NCBI RefSeq assembly: GCF_900186615.1
Contig: NZ_LT896588.1
Span: 1,052,406-1,116,405 of the forward strand
Length of the DNA stretch: 64,000 bases
Direction: 5' to 3'
DNA from: Parabacteroides bouchesdurhonensis
GTDB lineage: Bacteria > Bacteroidota > Bacteroidia > Bacteroidales > Tannerellaceae
Shown: positions 31,105 to 40,004 of the stretch, piece after piece
Layout: each line of letters begins with the position of its first letter
How positions within the stretch are numbered: the stretch's first letter is position 1
The notes under the pieces: model-generated
What the model was told of the DNA's origin: nothing
The model's database searches: none
Seen by the model: the letters and a program-made list of their open reading frames with translations, nothing else
Position numbers and translations under genes: made by a program

Positions 31105-32154
31105 ATGTATTACGACGCATTTGATACTTTAAAAGGAATGATTTCACGTCCTTCTTTTAGCAGGGAAGAGACAGCTGTTGCCGATTTTTTGCAACAAACA
31201 TGGCAGACGGACGGCTACAAGGTAAAGCGTAAAGGGAACAACCTGTGGATTGTATCGAATAATTTCGATCTGGATAAGCCTACACTGCTGCTTAACTCTC
31301 ATATCGACACGGTAAAACCTGCATCGGGATGGACAAAAGAGCCTTTTACTCCGGAAGTCAGTGAAGATGATAAACTTTACGGACTGGGAAGCAATGATGC
31401 CGGGGCGAGTGTGGTATCTCTTTATGCCGCATTTAAAGTATTAAGCCGGAAAGAACAATCGTATAACCTGATATTCCTTGCTTCGTGTGAAGAAGAAGTG
31501 TCGGGAAAGAATGGGTTGGAAAGTGTGTTAACGGAACTTCCTCCTATTTCATTCGCAATCGTAGGTGAGCCTACCGGCATGCAACCTGCGGTTGCAGAAA
31601 AAGGATTGATGGTACTGGATTGCGTTAGTACGGGACAGGCCGGACATGCCGCACGCAATGAAGGAACCAATGCCATAACTCTTGCGATAAAAGACATAGA
31701 ATGGTTCAATACGTATCAGTTTCCTGAAAAGAGCGACTTTCTAGGGCCTGTAAAAATGAGCGTGACGATTATTCATGCAGGAACACAACATAATGTAGTT
31801 CCGGATAAGTGTGAATTTACCGTTGATGTCCGCACAAACGAGTTTTATCCGAACGATAAATTGTTTGAACTGATAAAGGAACAGGTATCATGTACGGTAA
31901 ATGCACGCAGTTTCCGGTTAAACTCTACACGTACGCCACTGGATCATCCTTTTGTACAGAGAGCGATATTAATGGGGAAAGAACCGTTCGGTTCGCCTAC
32001 TTTAAGCGATCAGGCGCTGATGCCGTTCCCATCGGTAAAAATCGGTCCGGGAAACTCCGCACGTTCTCACACAGCTGATGAATATATCGAATTAATGGAA
32101 ATAAGAGAGGCTATTGATACCTATATCCGGCTATTGGATGGTCTGCAATTATAA
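31105..32154 (+). CDS. M20 family metallopeptidase (ArgE/DapE/CPG2 type)
   Basis: 349 aa. Metal-binding residues sit in LLNSHIDTVKP (His with Asp two residues on), GLGSNDAGAS (bridging Asp) and ASCEEEVSGKNG (general-base Glu). A dimerisation-domain motif GQAGHAARNEGTNAI follows and a final His is in ARSHTADEYI. These hydrolyse N-acyl amino acids; N-acetyl- or N-succinylornithine deacetylase is the likely job in Bacteroidales, but the substrate cannot be read from sequence. Translated with ribF. Confidence 0.85.
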   Translation: MYYDAFDTLKGMISRPSFSREETAVADFLQQTWQTDGYKVKRKGNNLWIVSNNFDLDKPTLLLNSHIDTVKPASGWTKEPFTPEVSEDDKLYGLGSNDAGASVVSLYAAFKVLSRKEQSYNLIFLASCEEEVSGKNGLESVLTELPPISFAIVGEPTGMQPAVAEKGLMVLDCVSTGQAGHAARNEGTNAITLAIKDIEWFNTYQFPEKSDFLGPVKMSVTIIHAGTQHNVVPDKCEFTVDVRTNEFYPNDKLFELIKEQVSCTVNARSFRLNSTRTPLDHPFVQRAILMGKEPFGSPTLSDQALMPFPSVKIGPGNSARSHTADEYIELMEIREAIDTYIRLLDGLQL

Positions 32155-32733
32155 TCACATGAGTTTTGCAGTCGTACAGTCCCATTCGTGAGGACCGGAT
32201 TGGGGCTTATAAACCAAACTCTCTGAGGCTTGGCTTACTACCATATTGGATGGGACATCTTCCCGTATAGTACAACCTGCGCCGATTACAACATTATCAC
32301 CGATGTGAACACCTGCCAATATAGCACAGTTAGCACCTATCCACACATTATTACCAATAACAACTCCCTGTTTATATCCCATCTTCCTGAAATCCCGCTT
32401 ATAATGATTAACCGTAGAAATTACCGTATTCGGAGCAATTTCCACATTATTTCCGATCTTTAATCCGCCATGTGCATTGATATAAACACCTTTGCAGTCA
32501 CCGGGATCACAACAGATTCCTTTCTCTATTTTTTGCCATTCAATAATCTGGCTGGTGAAATGCACAGGCCATGGCACACTCCTGTTTATACCGACAATTT
32601 TCTGCATCAAGAAATAATGAACAAAAATATGTGTATAAGTAGCATATCCATCCTGACGTTGAAAACGGGGGTATGCCCAATGTATCAACATCCGGAAGAC
32701 AGGTTCCAAGATTATTTTGAGTAATTTCTTCAT
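32155..32733 (-). CDS. Left-handed beta-helix acyltransferase (serine/colanic acid acetyltransferase-like)
   Basis: 192 aa. Hexapeptide repeats run through about residues 88-175: IGNNVEIAPNTVIS, VVIGNNVWIGANCAILAGVHIGDNVVIGAGCTI. The His in TVNHYKRD is a likely catalytic residue. The N-terminus is a short amphipathic helical region. These enzymes O-acetylate sugars or serine from acetyl-CoA. The gene overlaps the flippase by 4 bp, so a role in acetylating a surface polysaccharide is more likely than cysteine synthesis. Confidence 0.82.
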   Translation of the reverse strand: MKKLLKIILEPVFRMLIHWAYPRFQRQDGYATYTHIFVHYFLMQKIVGINRSVPWPVHFTSQIIEWQKIEKGICCDPGDCKGVYINAHGGLKIGNNVEIAPNTVISTVNHYKRDFRKMGYKQGVVIGNNVWIGANCAILAGVHIGDNVVIGAGCTIREDVPSNMVVSQASESLVYKPQSGPHEWDCTTAKLM

Positions 32734-34013
32734 GCTTGATATTTTTTAATCCTGCTCTTCATGTACAAGTCTAGCAAAACATAATGTAAAGCTCCTATAA
32801 CCGATGTTGCTAATAATACATACTTAAACTCAAAACCGGCTCCTAACAGAAAAACCAATATCTGGCTTACAACAAGCGAAACATTAAAGAAGAGCATTAG
32901 TTTTTGCCGACGCAATATATCAGCAATAGAACTTATCGGTGAATATAATGCGTTAAACAATACAAAGATAGCAAAATACCGAACCATATCGCCCGCTTCC
33001 GCCCATTTTACCCCGAACAAAAAGGAAAACAATTGTGGGCCGAATACAAAAAAGATAATCAACAAAGGGAAAACAAATGCCAATATCATCTTTTGGATAC
33101 GCAATGTAAACGGATATAATTCATAAGGCCGGCGCTGATACATCTCACTCGCTTCTTTTTTATACACTTTCCCTATTGCAATGGATAATAAGTTGATAGG
33201 CAACCGTATGACCGAATTAGCGAAAAAATAAAGTCCTGCAACTTCCAACGGATAAAAGAAGGTAATAAGCAAAGGCAATCCCAACAACGCAAAAGCATTA
33301 AACAGATTTCCAATGCTTGCATATATGGCAAAATCGCGATATTCCCAAGCAAACGCCTTCATTTTTGACCATGAGAGACTACGGAATAAACCACATTTTA
33401 GGTTTTCCGACAAATACAGGTAGACGAAATAAGCAACGGCAATAACATAACCTATAAAAGTTCCCCAGATCAATCCCGAAGAAATACCTATATAACCGAA
33501 TATAAGTTTCCATACCGGAATAGACAACCCTTGCGTAAGTTGTCCTGCTACCATCTTTTTATATGCCCTCATACGGTTATACCAACTGGTTAATCCGTTT
33601 ATCCATCCCATTATCAAAATCACCGGAGGGACCAGCCAAAATATATTATAATCCGGCACACCTAATATTCCGGAAAAGAATGGCCTGAATAAAAACAAGA
33701 CAACAAAACTTATTATCCCTATCACAACAGAGGATAAGAGAGAGAGGAATAACATGGTACGTGCCTCGCCTTGCCTGCGGGACATGACAACTACATAATC
33801 GTAGTTAAGAGTAGCTACAACACCTCCAATTCCTATTACAGACATAAAGACAGATAATTCTCCAAACTCCGCTTTTGTATAAATACGTGCCAAAAAAAGT
33901 TGGATAACGACAGGTATAAGCTGAGCGATACCTGTACCTGAGAATAAGAGCAGGATATTCCGGAAAACCGGATTACCGGTCCATCGTTCCATATATTTTA
34001 TGAGCGGATTCAT
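32730..34013 (-). CDS. Polysaccharide flippase (Wzx/MATE-like, MOP superfamily)
   Basis: 427 aa integral membrane protein with 12 or so hydrophobic helices spread evenly. The N-terminal FRNILLLFSGTGIAQLIPVVIQLFLARIYTKAEFGEL is a typical oligosaccharide-flippase start. Moves lipid-linked glycans across the inner membrane. Coupled to the acetyltransferase by a 4-bp overlap, and 12 nt downstream of the EnvC-like gene, so surface-glycan and envelope genes are grouped here. Confidence 0.9.
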   Translation of the reverse strand: MNPLIKYMERWTGNPVFRNILLLFSGTGIAQLIPVVIQLFLARIYTKAEFGELSVFMSVIGIGGVVATLNYDYVVVMSRRQGEARTMLFLSLLSSVVIGIISFVVLFLFRPFFSGILGVPDYNIFWLVPPVILIMGWINGLTSWYNRMRAYKKMVAGQLTQGLSIPVWKLIFGYIGISSGLIWGTFIGYVIAVAYFVYLYLSENLKCGLFRSLSWSKMKAFAWEYRDFAIYASIGNLFNAFALLGLPLLITFFYPLEVAGLYFFANSVIRLPINLLSIAIGKVYKKEASEMYQRRPYELYPFTLRIQKMILAFVFPLLIIFFVFGPQLFSFLFGVKWAEAGDMVRYFAIFVLFNALYSPISSIADILRRQKLMLFFNVSLVVSQILVFLLGAGFEFKYVLLATSVIGALHYVLLDLYMKSRIKKYQA

Positions 34014-34025
34014 AGGAACCGTCTG

Positions 34026-35318
34026 TTAATCCAACCAGGGGGCAGGATTGAGTTTCGTTTTTTCTTTCCAAAGCTGGAAGTGGAGAATAGTAGTATTGCC
34101 ATCTTCCGTATCCGTGAAGATACGACCTATTGCCTGACGGGTCGAAACCTTATCTCCGGCCTTTACATACACTTCACTAAGGTTGCTGTAAACAGTCAGA
34201 TAATTACCATGCCGTATAATTACTGAATTATTATATCCCGGCACGACAAATACGCGGGTTACCACTCCGTTAAAGACCGCGCGGGCATCCGCTCCCGGAG
34301 AAGTTTGAATATCAATACCACTATTACTGGTCCGTACATATTTAAGCTCCTGATGCTGCTGTTCTCCAAAAGTAGCTACAATAGTATGAGCTCCCGTTAC
34401 CGGATATGGCAAACGTCCACGATTATTGGCAAAGTTGTCGGATAGTTGCTTCTCGGCTTTCGTCATAGCGTATCCGCCTTTCGTATCTGCCACTCTCTCC
34501 TCACGAACAGGCTCAGATGATGATTTTCCTTGTTCTTTCCGTTCACGAGCCGCTTTCTCACGGGCCGCTTTGGCTTCGGCTTCCGCACGCGCTATTTCTT
34601 CCGCGATCTGTTTCTCTATCTGGCGGTTCAAAGCATCTGCCTGACGTTGTTTCTTACGCAAAGCAGCCTGTAATTCTTTTTGTTTCTTGTTTAACTGCTG
34701 GACTTCTTTTTTTTGGATGGATTCTTCTCCTTCCAGTTTCTTGCTCTCCTCTTCACGAGCCCCAAGAAGGGCAAGCTTTTCAGAACGCGTTTTCTCCAGT
34801 TCCAATTGCCTTTGGCTTATCTCCTCCTGCTTATTAATAATTTCACCTGCCTGCCGTTTTTGCCAATCTGCATATTCACGTAAATAGCGCATACGCCGTA
34901 AGGATTGAGAAAAGTTATCCGCAGATAAAATAAATAACAATTTATCCTGTGAGCTATGCCGTCTGTATAAACCTTGAGCGGATTTGCTATAATTAGATCG
35001 TTTGGTAGCCAACTCCTTTTCCAGCTGGGCAATCTCACGACGCATACCATTCATTTGGCGGTCAATAGCATTAATCTCCTGATTTAATAAATTGATTACC
35101 TTCTTTCGGGAAAGTATTTGTTTAGTAAGTAAATTAAGACGGTTTAATGAGTTCTTGGCAGTCTGTTTTGTTTCATTCAAAAGTGTGTTAGTCATTTCTA
35201 TTTCAGCCAGAGCTTCCTTTCGCTGCTTCTCCAACTCTCTCACTTTAGGAGATTTTTGTCCATAAGCAGGAAGAATAAATATCCAAAACAGAATAATCCA
35301 ACAATACTTCATATTCAT
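34026..35318 (-). CDS. EnvC-like murein hydrolase activator (LytM/M23 domain)
   Basis: 430 aa with signal peptide (IILFWIFILPAYG). Residues about 25-265 form long coiled coils (KQRKEALAEIEMTNTLLNE...; the EAEAKAAREKAARERKE stretch), then a LytM domain at about 310-425. The M23 metal ligands look eroded: the first His position is Asn/Ser (NSGIDIQ) and the terminal HxH reads HGNYLTVYSN. As with E. coli EnvC, this predicts a non-catalytic activator of amidases during cell division. It is the third gene of the dut-side leftward run and follows DUF4292 directly. Confidence 0.87.
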   Translation of the reverse strand: MNMKYCWIILFWIFILPAYGQKSPKVRELEKQRKEALAEIEMTNTLLNETKQTAKNSLNRLNLLTKQILSRKKVINLLNQEINAIDRQMNGMRREIAQLEKELATKRSNYSKSAQGLYRRHSSQDKLLFILSADNFSQSLRRMRYLREYADWQKRQAGEIINKQEEISQRQLELEKTRSEKLALLGAREEESKKLEGEESIQKKEVQQLNKKQKELQAALRKKQRQADALNRQIEKQIAEEIARAEAEAKAAREKAARERKEQGKSSSEPVREERVADTKGGYAMTKAEKQLSDNFANNRGRLPYPVTGAHTIVATFGEQQHQELKYVRTSNSGIDIQTSPGADARAVFNGVVTRVFVVPGYNNSVIIRHGNYLTVYSNLSEVYVKAGDKVSTRQAIGRIFTDTEDGNTTILHFQLWKEKTKLNPAPWLD

Positions 35319-36170
35319 TTATTTACTACTGTCTCCTATCGCTTTTAAGACTTGCGCAAAGGTAATACGTTTATACTTGGAAGGTATAGAGAAATCCATA
35401 TTTAACGGGACATCTGTCTGTATTCGAGAAAAGCGTATTTTAACCCCTCCTTTGGAAAGATTATCATTCATTACCTGAACATCCATCAACATGGGAAAAG
35501 GTTGATCTCCAGTCAGACGGAAATCCTTATAGTCCCATTGTAAAGCGTATTTGTCCGAAGGTTCACTGATATAAGTTGACAACAATTTTTCTTCACCATC
35601 GGCCATAAAGGTATAAAGCAGCCCCATTGAATCTTTCACCTTAATTTCTGCCGAACCTCCTTCTTGTTTCAACTTAAAGCGGTTGTATTGTTTCGGAGAG
35701 ATACCTTGTTGTCCCGGTAAAAACAGATGATTCGTAAATAAAGCCTGCAAATTATAGAAATTAAAGTCAATAGGAGTTTGTCCTTTCAGGTCGGAATAGT
35801 TTTCCGATACATACCGTTTATTCATACGGTCTAAAATCTTAATACTATCCACAGTCAGTTCCATACGAAAAACCTCGATACCCAGAAAAGGTTGTACGGA
35901 TAATTGGAAAACACTGTCTTTTATCATTTTCAAATCCACACGAGAACTCATTTCTTTATCCGGTAAACGAAGGTCTACATTTAAACGGGCAGACAATGTA
36001 TTAAAATGAAATTCCTGCTCCAGCATCGCTGCAAAAAACTCATTATGAGCTTTTGCTCCGCCACTTTCCACAGTCCCTACTTTCTTGGAAGACTTACAAC
36101 CTCCCAAAGAAAATAACACCACAATACCTATAAAAGCAACAAGTCCCTTTAACTTTTCTGTATTTCTCAT
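35319..36170 (-). CDS. DUF4292 lipoprotein
   Basis: 283 aa with a lipobox (VLFSLGGCKSSKK). The body is beta-rich (RLNVDLRLPDKEMSSRVDLKMIKDSVFQLSVQPFLGIEVFRMELTVDSIKIL), like LolB/LolA-type lipid-binding lipoproteins, and I recognise it as Bacteroidales DUF4292. An envelope lipoprotein, possibly in lipoprotein sorting; that role is inference. Its ATG overlaps the TPR gene stop by 4 bp and its stop abuts the EnvC-like start. Confidence 0.82.
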   Translation of the reverse strand: MRNTEKLKGLVAFIGIVVLFSLGGCKSSKKVGTVESGGAKAHNEFFAAMLEQEFHFNTLSARLNVDLRLPDKEMSSRVDLKMIKDSVFQLSVQPFLGIEVFRMELTVDSIKILDRMNKRYVSENYSDLKGQTPIDFNFYNLQALFTNHLFLPGQQGISPKQYNRFKLKQEGGSAEIKVKDSMGLLYTFMADGEEKLLSTYISEPSDKYALQWDYKDFRLTGDQPFPMLMDVQVMNDNLSKGGVKIRFSRIQTDVPLNMDFSIPSKYKRITFAQVLKAIGDSSK

Positions 36171-37927
36171 TTTGCATTCTCGTCTTCAATGTAAGTTTCT
36201 TCGGCAATCTTACGGTCAAGCACTTCGGAGTCCTTACCCATCTCCTTTGCTTTTTTCCATTGCTCTACAGCCTTCTCCTTATCACCGTTCATAAACAAGA
36301 TATCCCCATAATGGTCCACCAGCTCCGAACTGTTTGTCCTATCCTTTTCCAAGGCGTTTTCTATATATATCTTCGCCAATGTATAATTGCCCTGAACAAA
36401 AAAGATCCAGGCATATGTATCCAGATAAGTCGCATTATCAGGTTCTAATTTAATGCACAAAGCGCTCATTCGTTCCGCCTTTTTCAAATCCTTCTTATCC
36501 AAAGAAAGGAAATAACTGTAGTTATTTAATACAACGACGTTATTCTCATTATATTTTAAGGCCTCATCATATGCTTTATAGGCTTGGTCCATTTGCTTCA
36601 TTTGGTAATAAATATCACCAATCTGTCCGTAGAAGTCAGATTTCAGAGGAAGATTATCTTTTGGAATTACATTCAATCCCGCATAATACGCATTTAAAGC
36701 TTCCTGGTATTTTTCCTGCTGATAATAAGCTATACCCAAATAAAAATAATATTCAGGAGATTGGGGGAATAACTCAATACATTTATTACAAATACGTATC
36801 ACTTCCGGAATATCCTGTGACTTCAATGCCAAGTTTAGCAATTGCTGCCAGGCTCCCGCATTATCCGGTTCCATTTCAGTAACCAGTTGAAATTGAAACT
36901 TCGCCTCTTCATTTTTACCTTGAGCCACCAACAAACCGCCATACATAAGTTTGAGTTCTATGTCCTCAGGGTGTTGTTCCAGTAAAGTTTGGAATAGCTG
37001 GTTAGCGCTATCTGTTCCCTGCTTAGTCTGCTGTAATTTCAAAATATAACGGGACAGAATACTTACTTTAGTTTCTACATCCAACTTCTCATTAACCAAC
37101 GCATTATGTATCTGTTCTTCAGCGGCCGTTTTATTACCTGTCGCCTCATAATAGTTTGCCATAGAAACAATATAGTAAGGAGTAAGAGGGTCTATCTCAT
37201 GTGCCTTCTGATAACAGGCCAAAGCCTTATCCATTTCTTTCTTCTCCAAATAGAGATCACCCAATATAATCTGGTAACGAGACTCCATAGGATACTTGTC
37301 CGCCAGCTTTTGCACCTCATTAAAAGCATTATCTTCCTGCTCCAGCTGATTATACAGCTTATACTTCTGCATGGAAAGAGGCTCATTCATCCCAACGATA
37401 GATTCCAATAGATCATAAGCATCTATCGCTTTCCCTATTTCGCCCTGTTGGGTATAGACATCTGCCAGATAATAATACAGTTCAGCCTTTTCAGGATATT
37501 CTTTTATTAGCTCTTCATATTCTTCGGCTGCTTCGCCAAACATGCCCAGGTTACGTGAAACCGTAGCTAACGCTATCTTATAGGTATAATTATCCGAACT
37601 ATTTGCCACTGCCCGTTTTAACATGTCTACAGCCATATCCGGACGGTCCAATTGCACATAGAAAGAAGATAATTCATATAATACGGGAGCAGCTGTAGAA
37701 TCTATTGCCAAACAATGGTTAAACATATCATAGGCTGCGCTGAACTCTCCGGCATTCTTCAAATTGATCCCTTCAAAGAAAAAGTAATCAAACTTACGGC
37801 GGTCGGCATCACTCAATTTCAATGTCGACGGAGCAGGCATATTCCTATTATCCGTAGCCATCATAGAAGGCACGAAACCAACTGCCAGCAATAGCAGAGC
37901 AATATATTTTAAAGATTTCAACATCAT
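36167..37927 (-). CDS. Exported TPR-repeat protein
   Basis: 586 aa from the ATG at 37925-37927 (the next codon is also ATG); the frame runs further up but overlaps the dut end without a signal. A signal peptide (MMLKSLKYIALLLLAVGFVPSMMA) leads into about a dozen tetratricopeptide repeats (for example AELYYYLADVYTQQGEIGKAIDAY, SPEYYFYLGIAYYQQEKYQEALNAY) covering nearly all of the protein. A periplasmic scaffold, partner unknown. Conserved beside dut and the DUF4292 gene; co-transcribed leftward. Confidence 0.85.
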   Translation of the reverse strand: MMLKSLKYIALLLLAVGFVPSMMATDNRNMPAPSTLKLSDADRRKFDYFFFEGINLKNAGEFSAAYDMFNHCLAIDSTAAPVLYELSSFYVQLDRPDMAVDMLKRAVANSSDNYTYKIALATVSRNLGMFGEAAEEYEELIKEYPEKAELYYYLADVYTQQGEIGKAIDAYDLLESIVGMNEPLSMQKYKLYNQLEQEDNAFNEVQKLADKYPMESRYQIILGDLYLEKKEMDKALACYQKAHEIDPLTPYYIVSMANYYEATGNKTAAEEQIHNALVNEKLDVETKVSILSRYILKLQQTKQGTDSANQLFQTLLEQHPEDIELKLMYGGLLVAQGKNEEAKFQFQLVTEMEPDNAGAWQQLLNLALKSQDIPEVIRICNKCIELFPQSPEYYFYLGIAYYQQEKYQEALNAYYAGLNVIPKDNLPLKSDFYGQIGDIYYQMKQMDQAYKAYDEALKYNENNVVVLNNYSYFLSLDKKDLKKAERMSALCIKLEPDNATYLDTYAWIFFVQGNYTLAKIYIENALEKDRTNSSELVDHYGDILFMNGDKEKAVEQWKKAKEMGKDSEVLDRKIAEETYIEDENAK

Positions 37928-37943
37928 ATAATTTTGTAAAGCA

Positions 37944-38378
37944 TTACTTTTTCCCTGTATGGCCAAAACCACCTGCTCCACGTTCAGTGTCATCCAATAC
38001 TTCTACCGGTTTCCATTCCACATGGCTATGAGCGGCTATCACCATCTGGCAGATACGCTCTCCATCGTTAACTACAAAAGGTTCATTGGATAAATTCACC
38101 AGGATAATACCTATCTCTCCCCGGTAATCGGCATCAATAGTTCCCGGCGTATTCAGCAAGGATATACCATGTTTAATAGCCAAACCGCTGCGAGGGCGCA
38201 TTTGGGCTTCATATCCTTCCGGCAGGGATATATAAAGACCTGTTGGTATTAGTTTACGTTCCAGAGGTTTCAGTTCCACCGGTTCTGTCAGATTAGCGCG
38301 AATATCCATTCCTGCAGACAGCGGAGTAGCATAAGCAGGCAGCGGATGATGAGATTTATTAACGATTTTTACTTCCAT
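37944..38378 (-). CDS. dut: dUTP diphosphatase
   Basis: 144 aa trimeric dUTPase with all five motifs: AGMDIRANL (I), RPRSGLA (II), [11 protein letters not shown] (III), ERICQMVIA (IV) and the C-terminal [11 protein letters not shown] (V, arginine arm). Hydrolyses dUTP to dUMP and pyrophosphate. It is the first gene of the leftward operon, with a promoter candidate at 38399-38406. The conjugative element begins just upstream, so its insertion spared the promoter. Confidence 0.96.
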   Translation of the reverse strand: MEVKIVNKSHHPLPAYATPLSAGMDIRANLTEPVELKPLERKLIPTGLYISLPEGYEAQMRPRSGLAIKHGISLLNTPGTIDADYRGEIGIILVNLSNEPFVVNDGERICQMVIAAHSHVEWKPVEVLDDTERGAGGFGHTGKK

Positions 38379-38398
38379 AAGCTTTTATTATTGACGAA

Positions 38399-38406
38399 CA
38401 AAGATA
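38399..38406 (-). promoter_or_regulatory. -7 element (TATCTTTG) of dut
   Basis: Reverse complement of caaagata, exact TAnnTTTG match 21 nt before the dut ATG. Confidence 0.6.
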
Positions 38407-38752
38407 TTTAAACTCGCCCGATTTCGGATGGATTTAGGAAGAATAATGTAAACTATTGGGCTTTCAGGGAGATACGCAGCATTATTCCGCATTTGTAAAT
38501 GCGTGCTTTGAAGCCGTTTTTTGAATAGTTAAGCGAAAAAATTGCTACCTATCCGTTGCCCATTCCAGTTGTATGGATTTGTTTGAAAATCCTTTCTGCT
38601 CCGACCGTAAAGAACGCAGTTTCATCATTTTGGCTTAGCGAAGGTACTTATTTTTTTTGAGATATGAAAAATATAGGTTCCGGAAGTCAATGGTGATAGC
38701 TTTGTCGATGTCTGACGATATTTTACATGCCGATGATTAACTCTGTCTCTGT
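38407..38752. other. Non-coding stretch holding the probable left end of the conjugative element
   Basis: No gene. A near-palindrome cgcatttgtaaatgcg (38488-38503; 7-bp arms, 2-nt centre) is the only obvious structure and could be a recombinase-binding site. The exact attachment site cannot be set because the right end of the element is outside the window. Confidence 0.4.
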
Positions 38753-38760
38753 TAATTTTG
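38753..38760 (+). promoter_or_regulatory. -7 element (TAATTTTG) of the integrase operon
   Basis: Exact TAnnTTTG match. It lies so close to ATG 38767 that the transcript would be almost leaderless if that start is used; ATG 38779 would leave about 12 nt. Confidence 0.5.
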
Positions 38761-38766
38761 CAAACA

Positions 38767-40002
38767 ATGGAACAGATTATGAATCAGACAGATGTAAAGG
38801 TTTCGTTCTACCTTAAAAAGAGCGAGGCGGATGCCAGGGGAAACTGTCCCGTGATGGCACGGCTTATTGTCGGCAAGCACTCTGAAACAGCATTCAGTGT
38901 CAAGTTTCGTGTGCCACAGTCATTGTGGTCATCCGGACGGGCGTGTGGAAAAAGTGTTGCGGCAAGAGACATAAACAACAGACTGGATGAAATACGTGCT
39001 GCCGCGCTCGGCATCTATGCGGAACAATCTGCAATCCGTGAGGATGTAACAGCAGAGGATGTAAAGCATCAACTTTTGGGTATGGCTTCGGAACAGGAAA
39101 CCCTATTAAGCTATTTCAGACTTTTCATTAGAAATTTCGAAAAACGTGTTGGGATCAATCGTACGGAAAAGACATTGAGGGCTTACCGTAATTCCTACAA
39201 TCATCTGGTACGTTTTTTACAGATGCAATATAAGCTGTCAGATATCCCTTTTGCCGCATTGGACCGTTCCTTCATTGAAAAATATGACTTGTATCTACGT
39301 ACGGAATGTTGTCTGGCTTCAGGCACAATAGTCAATCTTACCGTCCAACTGAAAACAATTGTCGGAGAAGCTATTGCTGACGGTATAATAACAGTATTCC
39401 CGTTTGTCGGATATGAACCGGTACATCCGAAACCGGAACAGAAATATCTCACCTCCGAAGAATTGAATAGGATTATGACAACACCTCTCCATGATCAGAT
39501 TCTTTATCATGTGAGAGATATGTTCCTGTTTTCCTGTTATACGGGTATTCCCTATAGCGACATGTGTCTGCTGACAAATGAAAACCTTTCTCTCGCGGAA
39601 GATGGTACCTGGTGGATCAGGAGTTCTCGCAAGAAAACCGGTGTAGATTTTGAAATACCGCTTATGGAACTGCCGTTCCATATTATTGAAAAATACCGCG
39701 ATATGGCTCCTGAAGGAAAGCTTCTCCCCATGTATTCCAACAGTTCATTGAATCGTTATCTGAAACGCATCGCCGAAATTTGCGGTATAGGACGTAAGCT
39801 GGTCTTCCATGCAGCCCGTCATACCTATGCGACAGAAATTACACTTTCCCATGGCGTACCGCTTGAAACGGTCAGCAAGATGTTGGGGCACAGTCGTATT
39901 GAGACCACACAGCATTACGCAAAGGTGACAGACAATAAGATAGATACAGATACGAAAGCATTGGATAAAATAATTGCTGAGCGGTTTTCTGTAGTTATTT
40001 GA
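38767..40002 (+). CDS. Tyrosine recombinase / integrase 1 (IntDOT type)
   Basis: 411 aa from ATG 38767 (MEQIMNQTDVKVSFYLKK; ATG 38779 also possible; an upstream TTG lies inside the promoter). Arm-binding domain at about 1-100, a SAM-like core-binding domain (about 110-210), then the catalytic domain: HAARH with His348 and Arg351, LGHSRIETTQHYAK with nucleophile Tyr384. The usual Arg I segment reads TGIPYSDM without Arg, as in IntDOT, whose Arg I is also replaced. Catalyses site-specific integration and excision. Followed 2 nt later by a second integrase. Confidence 0.88.
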   Translation: MEQIMNQTDVKVSFYLKKSEADARGNCPVMARLIVGKHSETAFSVKFRVPQSLWSSGRACGKSVAARDINNRLDEIRAAALGIYAEQSAIREDVTAEDVKHQLLGMASEQETLLSYFRLFIRNFEKRVGINRTEKTLRAYRNSYNHLVRFLQMQYKLSDIPFAALDRSFIEKYDLYLRTECCLASGTIVNLTVQLKTIVGEAIADGIITVFPFVGYEPVHPKPEQKYLTSEELNRIMTTPLHDQILYHVRDMFLFSCYTGIPYSDMCLLTNENLSLAEDGTWWIRSSRKKTGVDFEIPLMELPFHIIEKYRDMAPEGKLLPMYSNSSLNRYLKRIAEICGIGRKLVFHAARHTYATEITLSHGVPLETVSKMLGHSRIETTQHYAKVTDNKIDTDTKALDKIIAERFSVVI

Positions 40003-40004
40003 TA

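Noticed and set aside
38753-38763. CTnDOT core site GTAnnTTTGC as the element's left end
   Set aside because: ttaattttgc differs at the first base and is better explained as the integrase promoter; without the right end the att site cannot be assigned.
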